Shown: piece after piece, positions 1 through 8,112 of the stretch
How the letters are laid out: every line of letters begins with the position of its first letter
Numbering within the stretch: the first letter of the stretch is position 1
NCBI GenBank assembly: GCA_024275315.1
Contig: JAJRZK010000052.1
Coordinates: forward strand, 1 to 45,644
Length of the DNA stretch: 45,644 nucleotides
Source: Nitrospirota bacterium
GTDB lineage: Bacteria; Nitrospinota_A; UBA7883
Reading direction: 5' to 3'
The notes under the pieces: model-generated
Told to the model about the DNA's origin: nothing
Databases searched by the model: none
Seen by the model: only the letters and a program-made list of their open reading frames with translations
Program-made: the position numbers and the translations under genes

Positions 1-468
1 GAATACCAGGCAGTAGATGGCTAAAAACAGAAAAAACCCGGCGATTTCAGGAATATACTTGTGAAACCCGATGACAAGGATCATATCCGCATCGCCCCAG
101 GTGTTGGCGAACTCGAACGTGATATGACGATTTACAAACGCATAATATTCGATATCGATAAAATTGTAGATCAGCAGAGCGGATTGTACGGCCAACAGGG
201 TAAAAAGCGCGGCGCGAACAAGCCCGCGTCTGGCTGAAAAGCCCGGGATGAAAAACAGGAGCGTAAACGGGCAGGTGAACATGCCTGCCACGGAGAGGTC
301 GTACCTGACTCCGCTGGCAAAAGCGCGGGCGACGCTGGAAAAATCAAGCCCTTCGAAATACTGGTAATACTTGATAAAAAAGAATACCCGCTCGGCGGTG
401 AAGGCTATCACCAACAAACCGACACCAGTGGCAAACAGCCGGAGCTTCTGTTTTAGCATAAGCTCCAT
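1..468 (-). CDS. LTA synthase/sulfatase-family membrane protein, N-terminal part
   Basis: The reading frame is open from an ATG at 468 (or 459) to the window edge, so only about 155 N-terminal residues are seen. The translation shows a membrane segment at about residues 8-23, then the sequence GVRYDLSVAGM followed by further hydrophobic stretches. An early arginine-aspartate pair between transmembrane helices is typical of the membrane domain of LtaS/MdoB-type proteins, which carry a periplasmic alkaline-phosphatase-like domain and move phosphoglycerol or phosphoethanolamine groups. That catalytic domain lies outside the window, so the substrate cannot be named. The ATG at 459 has GGGAG at a better distance than the ATG at 468. 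The gene follows ftsY on the same strand with a 63-nt gap and may be cotranscribed. A different polytopic membrane protein is possible. Confidence 0.6.
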   Translation of the reverse strand, partial: MELMLKQKLRLFATGVGLLVIAFTAERVFFFIKYYQYFEGLDFSSVARAFASGVRYDLSVAGMFTCPFTLLFFIPGFSARRGLVRAALFTLLAVQSALLIYNFIDIEYYAFVNRHITFEFANTWGDADMILVIGFHKYIPEIAGFFLFLAIYCLVF

Positions 469-531
469 AGCTCCCGCAGAGCCATAGCCTGCGCGTCAAC
501 GGCGTCGGGTTCGTCTCTTCTCACCGGGGCG

Positions 532-1578
532 CTAATTGGAGGGGCGCTTGTCGCTGGGGTGATAGTCGGTTTCAGAGTCGAACGCGTCTGAAAAAATGGC
601 GTGAACGAAATCCTCGGGAACGAACGGGCGAAGGTCTTCTATCCTCTCCCCCACGCCGACGAGTTTGACAGGTATTTTCAGTGTTTCCATAATGTTCAGG
701 ACAACACCTCCTTTTGCCGTGCCGTCGAGCTTTGTCAGCGCGATCCCGGTGACGCCTATGGCTTCGTCGAAAATCCTGGCCTGGCTGACCGCGTTCTGGC
801 CGGTTGTGGCGTCGAGCACCAGCAAAGTCTCGTGCGGAGCGCCTGGAAGCTCGCGGCTTATTATCCTCTTCACCTTTTTCAACTCCTCCATCAGGTTGAC
901 CTTGCTGTGCAAACGGCCCGCAGTATCGGCGATCAAAACGTCACACCCCCTGGCTCGGGCGGCTTTTAACGCGTCGAAAACCACCGCCGACGGGTCCGAT
1001 CCGTTTTTGTGGCTCACCAGGTCCGATCCGGACCGCTGGGCCCAGGTCGCAAGCTGGTCGATGGCGGCGGCGCGAAAAGTGTCCGCCGCGGCCAGCAGAA
1101 CAGATTCGCCCCGGGCTGTAAACCTGGAGGCTATCTTGCCTATCGTAGTGGTCTTGCCGGCGCCATTTACACCAATTACAAGAATGACATAAGGCTTGGT
1201 TTCGACAGTGGCGTCCACCGGTTCCACCTTCGCTCCCCGGACAATCGAAACCAGCTCGCTTTCAATAAAGCCTATCACCTCGCTGGTGTCCTTCAGCAGG
1301 TTTTTCTTCACATCCCTGCGAAGGTCGTTAACGATTCGCATGGTGATATCCACGCCTATATCGGAGGAAAACAGCACCTCTTCGAGCTCGTCCATGAAAT
1401 CGTCGTCAAGCTTCGTATGCGAGCCGATCAGCCGGCTGAACCCGTCGTTAAGATTCTTGCGGGTGCTGGACAACCCCTGCACAAGACGCCTGAAAAAACC
1501 GGTTTTGCCATCTTCGGGATTATCTGTGGCGGGTTCATCGGCGATATCAAGAGGATTGTCAAACAGACCAACAATCAT
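532..1578 (-). CDS. ftsY: signal recognition particle receptor FtsY
   Basis: FtsY is the membrane-associated GTPase that receives SRP-ribosome complexes and hands nascent membrane proteins to the translocon. The 348-residue product has an acidic N-terminal stretch (about 1-30), the helical N domain (about 30-120) and the NG GTPase domain. G1 GVNGAGKTT is at 136-144, G3 DTAGR at 218-222 and G4 TKLDGTAKG at 282-290; the DTFRAAA box of SRP GTPases is near 166. The acidic A region is short compared with E. coli, as in many bacteria. The ATG at 1578 has a clear AGGAG 7-8 nt upstream. It is transcribed away from the flagellar operon across a 390-bp AT-rich spacer. Identification is secure. Confidence 0.97.
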   Translation of the reverse strand: MIVGLFDNPLDIADEPATDNPEDGKTGFFRRLVQGLSSTRKNLNDGFSRLIGSHTKLDDDFMDELEEVLFSSDIGVDITMRIVNDLRRDVKKNLLKDTSEVIGFIESELVSIVRGAKVEPVDATVETKPYVILVIGVNGAGKTTTIGKIASRFTARGESVLLAAADTFRAAAIDQLATWAQRSGSDLVSHKNGSDPSAVVFDALKAARARGCDVLIADTAGRLHSKVNLMEELKKVKRIISRELPGAPHETLLVLDATTGQNAVSQARIFDEAIGVTGIALTKLDGTAKGGVVLNIMETLKIPVKLVGVGERIEDLRPFVPEDFVHAIFSDAFDSETDYHPSDKRPSN

Positions 1579-1734
1579 AGTTCACTCCTTCAAAAGAAGC
1601 GAATATAGCACAACACACGCCCCGCCGTCGCCGGAATTTAGCTTGACCCGCCGCCAACAGAGGCAAAACATGCCGGTTATTATCAGGATTTATCCGCTAA
1701 TTATATATTTATTTATACAAACTAATGTATATTA

Positions 1735-1748
1735 TATCTAATTAGATA
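1735..1748. promoter_or_regulatory. 14-bp perfect palindrome in AT-rich spacer
   Basis: TATCTAATTAGATA is a perfect 14-bp palindrome in a very AT-rich stretch (about 1680-1760) between ftsY and flgB. It lies about 110 bp upstream of the sigma-54 promoter, a distance at which an activator of sigma-54 RNA polymerase could bind. Its role is inferred from position only. Confidence 0.3.
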
Positions 1749-1830
1749 ATAGCATAAAGGCGTCAGAAAACCAGCCCCTTTTCAGGACGGCTCAGGGCTC
1801 ATAAACATCCTTATAAATCAATTATATACC

Positions 1831-1862
1831 ATATGCCATTTTCAAAAAGTCATTTGGCATAT
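1831..1862. promoter_or_regulatory. inverted repeat overlapping the -24 element
   Basis: ATATGCCA at 1831-1838 and its exact complement TGGCATAT at 1855-1862 form an 8-bp inverted repeat with a 16-nt spacer. The right arm overlaps the -24 box of the flgB sigma-54 promoter, so a protein bound here would compete with polymerase, or the repeat could form a weak hairpin. Which of these applies cannot be told from sequence. Confidence 0.35.
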
Positions 1863-1870
1863 CACTTGCT
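1854..1870 (+). promoter_or_regulatory. sigma-54 (RpoN) promoter of the flgB operon
   Basis: TTGGCATATCACTTGC keeps the -24 GG (1856-1857) and -12 GC (1868-1869) with exactly the ten-base gap required by RpoN, and also matches the flanking consensus (TTGGCA, TTGC followed by T). Transcription would start near 1881, about 90 nt before flgB. Early flagellar operons in many polarly flagellated bacteria are RpoN-dependent, which fits. No bacterial enhancer-binding protein of the FleQ/FlrC type is encoded in this window. Confidence 0.75.
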
Positions 1871-1884
1871 CATACATATCGCAT

Positions 1885-1910
1885 AAATAGATGTGTCATC
1901 TATTTGACAC
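1885..1910. promoter_or_regulatory. two overlapping dyads in the flgB leader
   Basis: AAATAGAT (1885-1892) and ATCTATTT (1898-1905) form a perfect 8-bp inverted repeat around a 5-nt centre. GTGTCA (1893-1898) and TGACAC (1905-1910) form a second, overlapping 6-bp inverted repeat. Both lie just downstream of the predicted transcription start, so they could be an operator for a repressor or two mutually exclusive hairpins in the 5' leader of the flagellar mRNA. Confidence 0.45.
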
Positions 1911-1970
1911 GCTAATAGCGTAAACGGAAAAAGAACACGCAACCTGAAGGTGAAATACGGAAAACCGCAA

Positions 1971-2378
1971 ATGAGCGACATATTCAAAATACGCGAGTTT
2001 GGATACCTGCAAAAAGGGCTGGATATGGCGCTGGCCCGGCAGGGAGCCATTACCGCCAATATCGCCAACAGCTCCACCCCCGGTTATAAAGCGGTCCGGG
2101 TGGACTTCGAGGAGAGCATGAAAGCCGCCCTGGGCAAAAGTCTCGGCATGAAAGAAACCAACCCCGGCCATCTGCCGCTGGGCATGAAAGGCGTGCAAAA
2201 CCTGAAACCTCAATACAGGGAAAGCCAGGACACCCCGCGCCTGGACGGAAACAACGTAAACCTCGACCAGGAGTTTTCCATAGGGGCGGTCAACACGATT
2301 AATTACAAAGTCCTGACCGCGGTGACAACCAAACGGCTAAAGACGCTTCTGGCCGTAATAAACAGCGCAAAAAAATAG
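1971..2378 (+). CDS. flgB: flagellar basal-body rod protein FlgB
   Basis: FlgB is a proximal rod subunit exported by the flagellar type III system. The product (135 residues from the ATG at 1971) has the N-terminal rod signature ITANIANSSTPGYKA and a heptad-rich C-terminal helix, as in the FlgB/FlgC/FlgF/FlgG family. An in-frame GTG at 1950 would add seven residues; I prefer the ATG because FlgB proteins usually begin a few residues before the first amphipathic helix, but neither start has a strong Shine-Dalgarno. It is the first gene of the basal-body operon, 90 nt after the predicted sigma-54 start. Confidence 0.93.
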   Translation: MSDIFKIREFGYLQKGLDMALARQGAITANIANSSTPGYKAVRVDFEESMKAALGKSLGMKETNPGHLPLGMKGVQNLKPQYRESQDTPRLDGNNVNLDQEFSIGAVNTINYKVLTAVTTKRLKTLLAVINSAKK

Positions 2379-2404
2379 TGGACAGCATAAACAGGGAGTA
2401 AACC

Positions 2405-2833
2405 ATGGATATTTTTTCCGCAATGAAAATCAGTTCCAGCGGCATGTCGTTGCAACGGACAAGGATGAACATCATCTCCAGCAACCTCGCCAACATAAAC
2501 ACCACCAGGACCCCGGAAGGAGGCCCCTACAGGCGCAAGATGGTTGTCGCGCAAGCCACCGCGCTGGATCAGGGAGGATTTTCCACAACGCTGGAGAACT
2601 CTATCAGAAAGGTGGACGTTGTCGAAATCAAGGAAGACACATCCCCGCCCCGCATGGTATACGACCCGGCCCACCCCGACGCCGACGAGCGGGGCTACGT
2701 GGCCATGCCCAACGTGAACATGATGGAAGAGATGATCGACATGATAAACGCCTCACGATCCTACGAAGCCAACGCGACCGCGATCAGCAACGCAAAATCC
2801 ATGGCGTCGCGGGCGCTGGATCTTGGAAGGTAG
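2405..2833 (+). CDS. flgC: flagellar basal-body rod protein FlgC
   Basis: FlgC is a proximal rod subunit polymerising next to FlgB. The 142-residue product begins with the family helix MDIFSAMKISSSGMS, carries the rod motif SSNLANINTTRTPEGGPYRRK, and ends with the conserved stretch MMEEMIDMINASRSYEANATA, which forms the second arm of the rod coiled coil. Length is normal. It follows flgB by 26 nt, with AGGGAGTA just before the ATG. The usual next gene, fliE, is absent: only 41 nt separate flgC from fliF. Confidence 0.97.
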   Translation: MDIFSAMKISSSGMSLQRTRMNIISSNLANINTTRTPEGGPYRRKMVVAQATALDQGGFSTTLENSIRKVDVVEIKEDTSPPRMVYDPAHPDADERGYVAMPNVNMMEEMIDMINASRSYEANATAISNAKSMASRALDLGR

Positions 2834-2874
2834 TGACAGGATAATTTAAAGGAACCCAGATCCCGGAGACACTG

Positions 2875-4464
2875 ATGCTGGAATTTTTTCAAAACTTGCG
2901 GAAGCAAATTCTTGAAGTAGTCAAAAGCCTTCCTCCCGGCAGGCTCGCGGCCATAGGGGCTGTCGGAATCATGATGCTGGCCGGTATACTAGGTGTCGCC
3001 TACATGGCCAAAAAACCTGATTACCAGGTGCTTTTCTCAGGCTTGTCGCCGGACGACACCACCGCTATAACCACCCGGCTAAGCGAGCAAAGGATAAAAT
3101 TCAAGCTCGCCCAGGACGGCGCCGCGGTGATGGTGCCTGCCGGAAAAGCTCTACAGCTCAGGCTCGAAATGGCCACCGCCGGACTCCCCTCCGGAGGCGT
3201 GGTCGGCTATGAGATTTTTGACAATTCAACGTTCGGCATGACCGAATTCGTACAGAAGCTCAACTACAAACGGGCGCTCCAGGGAGAGCTTTCCCGAACG
3301 ATCAACCAGTTCCGCGAAATCCAATCGAGCAGAGTGCACATCGCCATTCCCGAAAAAAGACTGTTCAGCAAAGACAATCAGGAGCCAACCGCGTCTATCG
3401 TCATAAAACTTGCCGTGGGACGCAGGCTTGGGAAAAACAAAGTCAGCGGGATCACCCACCTGGTCGCCTCCAGCGTTGAAGGGTTGCGCCCGGAAAAAGT
3501 TACGGTCGTGGACGTGGACGGCAACGTGCTGGCCGGGGGAGAGTCATCCGATGAAATGGCCATGCTCTCGTCGACCCAGCTCGAATATCAGAGCAATGTT
3601 GAAAGAGCCCTTGAAAAACGAATCACATCGATGATTGAAAAAATAGTCGGGCCCGGAAAGGTGGTCACCAGGGTCAGCTCCGAAATTAATTTCAAACAGG
3701 TGGAACGAACTGAAAAAACATTCGACCCCAACAGCCAGGTTGTCCGGTCGGAACAGCGGGCCGAGTCCAAGTCCACCGGCGAACAGGCGCCCATCGGCGT
3801 CCCCGGTGTCCAGAGCAACATCCCCGGAACCGAACAGGGCGCGGCCATGACAGCCAAACCGGCCTCTTCCACCAATTCCCAGGAGACCACCAACTATGAA
3901 ATAAACGAGGTAACCTCGCATGTCGTAGAGCAGATGGGAACCATCAAAAGATTGTCAGTGGCCGTCATAGTCGACGGCAAAAGAAGCGCCGGTGAGGATG
4001 GATCGGGCAAGACAAAATACACACCCCGCAGCGAGCAGGAGCTGAAACAGCTCGCCAGCCTGGTCAAGACAGCGGCGGGATTCGACGAAAAACGCGGCGA
4101 CAAGGTGGTGGTGGAATCCGCCCCGTTCGACATATCGAAATACGAAGCGCAAATCGAGGAAGCCAAGGCCGCCTCGGATAGACAGATGTATGGTCCCATT
4201 GTACAATACATAGGTATGGGAGTGCTCGGGCTTCTCCTCTTTGTGTTCGTCGCGCGCCCGATACTCCGGTCGCTGACAGCCGCCGGCAAGGACATCGACT
4301 CACTTCGCGCCTTCCCCCAGACTGTCCAGCAGATGGAGGCCAAATATGGTGTCGGAACCGAGGAAGAGGATAAGGACTACAGAACGCGAGCGCAAAACCT
4401 GATAGAGTCCGACCCGAAAATAGCGGCGGAAATGATGCGTGACTGGCTCCGGGCCAGGCGATGA
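2875..4464 (+). CDS. fliF: flagellar MS-ring protein FliF
   Basis: FliF forms the MS ring in the inner membrane, the platform on which rod, export gate and C ring are built. The 529-residue protein has one membrane segment at about 24-45, two ring-building motif regions in the periplasm (for example LFSGLSPDDTTAITTRL and the SRVHIAIPEK segment), a low-complexity periplasmic stretch rich in Ser, Gln and Ala around 290-340, a second membrane segment at about 442-464, and a cytoplasmic tail ending AAEMMRDWLRA, which is the FliG-binding helix. Length is in the family range (about 520-570). The ATG at 2875 lies close behind GGAG. Confidence 0.97.
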   Translation: MLEFFQNLRKQILEVVKSLPPGRLAAIGAVGIMMLAGILGVAYMAKKPDYQVLFSGLSPDDTTAITTRLSEQRIKFKLAQDGAAVMVPAGKALQLRLEMATAGLPSGGVVGYEIFDNSTFGMTEFVQKLNYKRALQGELSRTINQFREIQSSRVHIAIPEKRLFSKDNQEPTASIVIKLAVGRRLGKNKVSGITHLVASSVEGLRPEKVTVVDVDGNVLAGGESSDEMAMLSSTQLEYQSNVERALEKRITSMIEKIVGPGKVVTRVSSEINFKQVERTEKTFDPNSQVVRSEQRAESKSTGEQAPIGVPGVQSNIPGTEQGAAMTAKPASSTNSQETTNYEINEVTSHVVEQMGTIKRLSVAVIVDGKRSAGEDGSGKTKYTPRSEQELKQLASLVKTAAGFDEKRGDKVVVESAPFDISKYEAQIEEAKAASDRQMYGPIVQYIGMGVLGLLLFVFVARPILRSLTAAGKDIDSLRAFPQTVQQMEAKYGVGTEEEDKDYRTRAQNLIESDPKIAAEMMRDWLRARR

Positions 4465-4501
4465 CAGGCTTAACTTTTTATTTGATGGAGATAGACAGGA
4501 T

Positions 4502-5521
4502 ATGGCAACACAGGATTTAAAATCCTTATCCGGCGCCGAGAAGGCCGCCATAATGCTTGTCGCCATCGGTGATGAGCTTGCCTCAAAAGTTTTGCAGGAA
4601 CTCGACGACGCCGAAATCCACAAGCTTTCAAGCTACATGAGCACCCTGGGCAACATCCCGGCCAAACTCGTCGACGACGTGGCCGAGGAATTCGTCGTAA
4701 TGGTGGATTCGGGAGTCGGGGGCGTAATCTCCGGTGGCCGGGAGTATCTTCGCAAGATGCTCGAAGCCTCCCTGGAGCCGAGCAAAGTATCGGAGATAAT
4801 GGATAAAATAGCCTCGCCTGACGAAGACGTGGGCGGCGGGCTCGAGGCGGTGCGCAACCTCGACCCCAAAACCATAGCAAACTTTCTGAAAAACGAACAT
4901 CCCCAGACATGCGCCATCATCCTGGCCCATCTCGACCCCGCCCACGCCGCGGGAGTGATCAAGGAACTGCCCGAACGGTTCCAGCCGGAGGTAGCCTTCA
5001 GGATCGCCACCTTAGAGCGTATCCCGCCTGGTGTCATCAAGGAGCTGGACGAAGCGCTGGCCCACGAGTTCCGCACCACCGGGGCCATGGAGGGAGCCCA
5101 GATAGGCGGAGTGGAATCGGCCGCGGAAATAATAAACAACCTCGACAGAACCACCGAGGGCAACGTCCTGTCCGAGATAGAGGCCATCAACCCCGAGCTG
5201 TCCGAAAATATAAAACAACTGATGTTCGTCTTCGAGGACATCATAAATATCGACGACCGGGGCATGCAGACCGTGCTTAAGGAGGTAAACTCCGACGAGC
5301 TGATCATCGCCCTGAAAACGTCCAGCGACCCGTTGCGGGAAAAGATATTCTCCTCCATGTCGGAGCGCGCCGCGCTGATGATGAAAGAAGACCTGGAGGC
5401 CATGGGTCCTGTGAAGCTTTCGGACGTGGAAAAGGCCCAGCAATCAATCGTCCGGACCGTCAAACGTATGGAAGAAGAAGGCAAGATCGTCGTCGCCGGT
5501 GGAGGAGAAGAGCTTGTCTAA
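4502..5521 (+). CDS. fliG: flagellar motor switch protein FliG
   Basis: FliG is the C-ring subunit that couples MotA/B torque to rotation. From the ATG at 4502 the product is 339 residues, the normal size. The N-terminal FliF-binding domain starts LSGAEKAAIMLVAIG; the middle domain carries the EHPQ motif at 132-135; the C-terminal torque helix region contains charged residues around DPLREKIFSSMSERAALMM. An earlier in-frame start at 4439 would overlap fliF and add 21 residues with no homology, so I reject it; ACAGGAT precedes the 4502 ATG. The end overlaps the fliH start by 8 nt. Confidence 0.96.
   Translation: MATQDLKSLSGAEKAAIMLVAIGDELASKVLQELDDAEIHKLSSYMSTLGNIPAKLVDDVAEEFVVMVDSGVGGVISGGREYLRKMLEASLEPSKVSEIMDKIASPDEDVGGGLEAVRNLDPKTIANFLKNEHPQTCAIILAHLDPAHAAGVIKELPERFQPEVAFRIATLERIPPGVIKELDEALAHEFRTTGAMEGAQIGGVESAAEIINNLDRTTEGNVLSEIEAINPELSENIKQLMFVFEDIINIDDRGMQTVLKEVNSDELIIALKTSSDPLREKIFSSMSERAALMMKEDLEAMGPVKLSDVEKAQQSIVRTVKRMEEEGKIVVAGGGEELV
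5501..5507 (+). promoter_or_regulatory. ribosome binding site for fliH
   Basis: GGAGGAG lies inside the end of fliG, 6 nt before a TTG at 5514. This strong Shine-Dalgarno favours TTG 5514 over the in-frame GTG at 5499, which has no such site. Confidence 0.6.
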
Positions 5522-6317
5522 AATATACCGTAAAGGTGAAAACGAAAGCTCGATTCACGAATTCGAGTTCAGCAAGTTTACGTCCGCCACCCCCGAACCG
5601 CAGGAGGACAAGCAATCCCGGTTCGTTCCGCAATCCTATGGCTCATCCGGCGGAGAGTTCATACTCGGAGGTTTCAATTTTGATTACAAGGGCGGCCTGA
5701 GACGCGACGAGATACTCAACCGGTCGCTGGACGAGGCCAACAGGATCGTGGAAGAAGCCCACAACGAAGCCGGCGCCATCCGGGAGCAGGCGAAAAAAGA
5801 GGGTTTTGACAAGGGCCACGAGGAGGGCTACAAATCCGGCCTGGCCGAGGCGAAGCCGATCATTGAAACGTTCAACGCCCTGATAGAGGAGCTGACCACT
5901 GTCCGGAAGGAGTTTTACGTCCAGGCGGAGCGGGAAATGATCGACCTGGTTCTGAGCGTGGCCCACACGGTCATGGGGCTCGAGGTGGAGCGCAACCCGG
6001 CCCTGGTTCAAAATGTCATACTCAAAGCGGTCGAACAGATCAGGGTCCGTGAAAAAATCAGCATCCGCATCAACCAGGAAGACATGGCCCAGGCCGAAAA
6101 GACCCTCCCGGAGATAAGCAAGATCGTCGGCGACACGGAAAAAGTGTCTTTCAGGAGCGATCCTTACATAACCCGCGGCGGATGTATGGTGGAGACGAAC
6201 ATCGGAATGATAGACGCGAGGCTGGAAAGCCAGCTCGAGGCGATCCGTAAAACTTTCAAAAGGTCCATAGAGGAAGACGAGGCGAAAAATGCCCATCACG
6301 ACGAAGATGAAAAGTAA
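5514..6317 (+). CDS. fliH: flagellar export ATPase regulator FliH
   Basis: FliH is the stator-like partner of the FliI ATPase; it links FliI to the C ring and export gate. The 267-residue product (TTG start at 5514) has a variable N-terminus, then a long charged helix with the V-ATPase E-subunit-like pattern (DEILNRSLDEANRIVEEAH, then GFDKGHEEGYKSGLAEA, where glycines recur every four residues as in FliH GxxxG repeats). A conserved C-terminal domain contains the stretches DLVLSVAHTVMG and VEQIRVREKISIRI. The C-terminus overlaps fliI by 29 nt. A GTG at 5499 would add five residues. Confidence 0.92.
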   Translation: MSKIYRKGENESSIHEFEFSKFTSATPEPQEDKQSRFVPQSYGSSGGEFILGGFNFDYKGGLRRDEILNRSLDEANRIVEEAHNEAGAIREQAKKEGFDKGHEEGYKSGLAEAKPIIETFNALIEELTTVRKEFYVQAEREMIDLVLSVAHTVMGLEVERNPALVQNVILKAVEQIRVREKISIRINQEDMAQAEKTLPEISKIVGDTEKVSFRSDPYITRGGCMVETNIGMIDARLESQLEAIRKTFKRSIEEDEAKNAHHDEDEK

Positions 6318-7632
6318 GATCGACTTCGGCAAATACGACCTGGCCCTGGCGAAAAGCAAACCGGTGCAGGTGTCTGGAACAGTATACAGGATCGTCGGCC
6401 TGGTGGTGGAAGGCATCGGCCCCGACCTGCCGGTCGGAGGGACATGCGAAATCTACCCGAACAACGCCACAAAACCGGTCATGGCCGAGGTTGTCGGCTT
6501 TATAGGCAACAGGGTGCTGATGATGCCCCTGGGCGACCTGCGCGGGATATCGACGGGATGCCACATCACCGCCAGAAGCGAATCGGCCACCATACGCGTC
6601 GACAACTCCATACTGGGCAGGATCGTGGACGGGGTGGGAGCGCCTCTCGACGGCAAGGGGCCGATATTGTGCGACAACGAGCGGTCGATATACGCACAGC
6701 CGATAAACCCCATAGAACGCAGGCGCATCACGGAGCCCCTGGACCTGGGCGTAAAAGCCATCAACGGTCTGAACACCGTGGGCATGGGACAGAGGGTCGG
6801 CATCCTTTCCGGCACGGGAGTGGGCAAATCCGTCCTGCTTGGCATGATGGCGAAATATACGAACGCAGACGTCAACGTTATAGGGCTGATCGGTGAGCGC
6901 GGCAGGGAGGTCAAGGAATTTATCGAAAACAACCTGGGCGAGGAAGGGATGAAACGGTCCGTGGTGGTGGTGGCCACGTCCGACCATCCGCCGCTGATCA
7001 GGATGAGAGGCGCGTTCGTGGCCACGTCGATTGCGGAGCATTTTCGCGAACAGGGAAAAAACGTCCTGCTGATGATGGATTCGCTGACCAGGTTCTCCAT
7101 GGCACAGAGAGAGATAGGGCTTTCCATTGGCGAACCTCCGGCCACCAAGGGCTATACACCTTCGGTTTTCGCCGCCCTGCCAAAGCTTCTCGAGCGAGCC
7201 GGGACAAGCGCAGGCGAGGGGTCGATCACCGGGTTATACACGGTGCTCATAGAAGGCGACGACATTTCAGAGCCTATATCCGACGCGACAAGAGCGATTC
7301 TGGATGGTCACCTGGTGCTCTCCCGCCGCCTGGCGTCGCTGGGGCACTATCCGGCCATAGACCTTTTGAGCTCCATAAGCCGCGTGATGATCGACGTCGC
7401 CTCCGGAGAGCATATGGAACTGGCCATCCGGTTCAAGGAGCTTTATTCGACATACAGGGAAGCCGAGGACCTTATAAACATCGGCGCGTACGTGGCCGGG
7501 TCAAACCCGAGAATAGACAAGGCGATGGAAAAAATCGACGACATGAACAGCTTTCTGAGACAAAGAATAAACCAGAGCTTCAGCCTGGAAGATTCCGTTT
7601 CGGCCCTGAGACAAATTATCAACTCGGCGTAA
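6289..7632 (+). CDS. fliI: flagellum-specific export ATPase FliI
   Basis: FliI is the hexameric ATPase that unfolds and feeds substrates into the flagellar export gate. The 447-residue protein has an N-terminal beta-barrel domain (about 25-100), Walker A GTGVGKS at 175-181, a Walker B region ending VLLMMDSLTRF, and the conserved GEPPATKGYTPSVF loop of F1/V1-like export ATPases. The motif GRIVDGVGAPLDGKGP is also typical. The start is ATG 6289 with GAGG upstream; an ATG six codons later is possible. It overlaps fliH by 29 nt, suggesting translational coupling. Confidence 0.97.
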   Translation: MPITTKMKSKIDFGKYDLALAKSKPVQVSGTVYRIVGLVVEGIGPDLPVGGTCEIYPNNATKPVMAEVVGFIGNRVLMMPLGDLRGISTGCHITARSESATIRVDNSILGRIVDGVGAPLDGKGPILCDNERSIYAQPINPIERRRITEPLDLGVKAINGLNTVGMGQRVGILSGTGVGKSVLLGMMAKYTNADVNVIGLIGERGREVKEFIENNLGEEGMKRSVVVVATSDHPPLIRMRGAFVATSIAEHFREQGKNVLLMMDSLTRFSMAQREIGLSIGEPPATKGYTPSVFAALPKLLERAGTSAGEGSITGLYTVLIEGDDISEPISDATRAILDGHLVLSRRLASLGHYPAIDLLSSISRVMIDVASGEHMELAIRFKELYSTYREAEDLINIGAYVAGSNPRIDKAMEKIDDMNSFLRQRINQSFSLEDSVSALRQIINSA

Positions 7633-7656
7633 AACGGCCAGGGAGAATATACACAG

Positions 7657-8112
7657 ATGTTCAGATACAGGCTCGAGCCACTGCTTCGATACCGGAAAAA
7701 TCTGGAAGAACAGCAACAGCGGGTGTTGGCCGTGGCAAACAGAAGTCACATGGCTAATATCAGTTTCATCAACGAAAAAGAGCGGCAACGCGCGAAAACC
7801 ATGGAATGGGTGTCGGAAATGTTCAAAGACCAGACCGACCCGGAGCATCTCGCGCTGTACGACAACTACATGGCGGGGCTGGAGCTGGACATCAGAAAAG
7901 GTAAAATCCATGCCAGCCAGTCGCTTGAGGCTGTCAACGCCGAACGTCTCAAGCTTGGCGAGCTTGTGAAAAAAAGGCGGACAATAGAGCTTCACCGCGA
8001 CAGACTCAAGGAACGGTACGAGCGGGAAGAGGCTCGAAAAGAACGCGTTCAAAGCGATGAGATAGCCTTGGCCGTCTATTCCCGATTCGAAAGAGAAAAA
8101 GAAAATGACTGA
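7657..8112 (+). CDS. fliJ: flagellar export chaperone FliJ
   Basis: FliJ is a coiled-coil protein that sits in the FliI ring and cycles chaperones during export. The 151-residue product starts FRYRLEPLLRYRKNLEEQQQ, the usual FliJ opening, and is almost entirely helical and charged. Sequence conservation in this family is low, so the call rests on the N-terminal pattern, length (about 147-150 typical) and position directly after fliI. GGGAGA lies about 10 nt before the ATG. The last 8 nt overlap the next gene. Confidence 0.9.
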   Translation: MFRYRLEPLLRYRKNLEEQQQRVLAVANRSHMANISFINEKERQRAKTMEWVSEMFKDQTDPEHLALYDNYMAGLELDIRKGKIHASQSLEAVNAERLKLGELVKKRRTIELHRDRLKERYEREEARKERVQSDEIALAVYSRFEREKEND

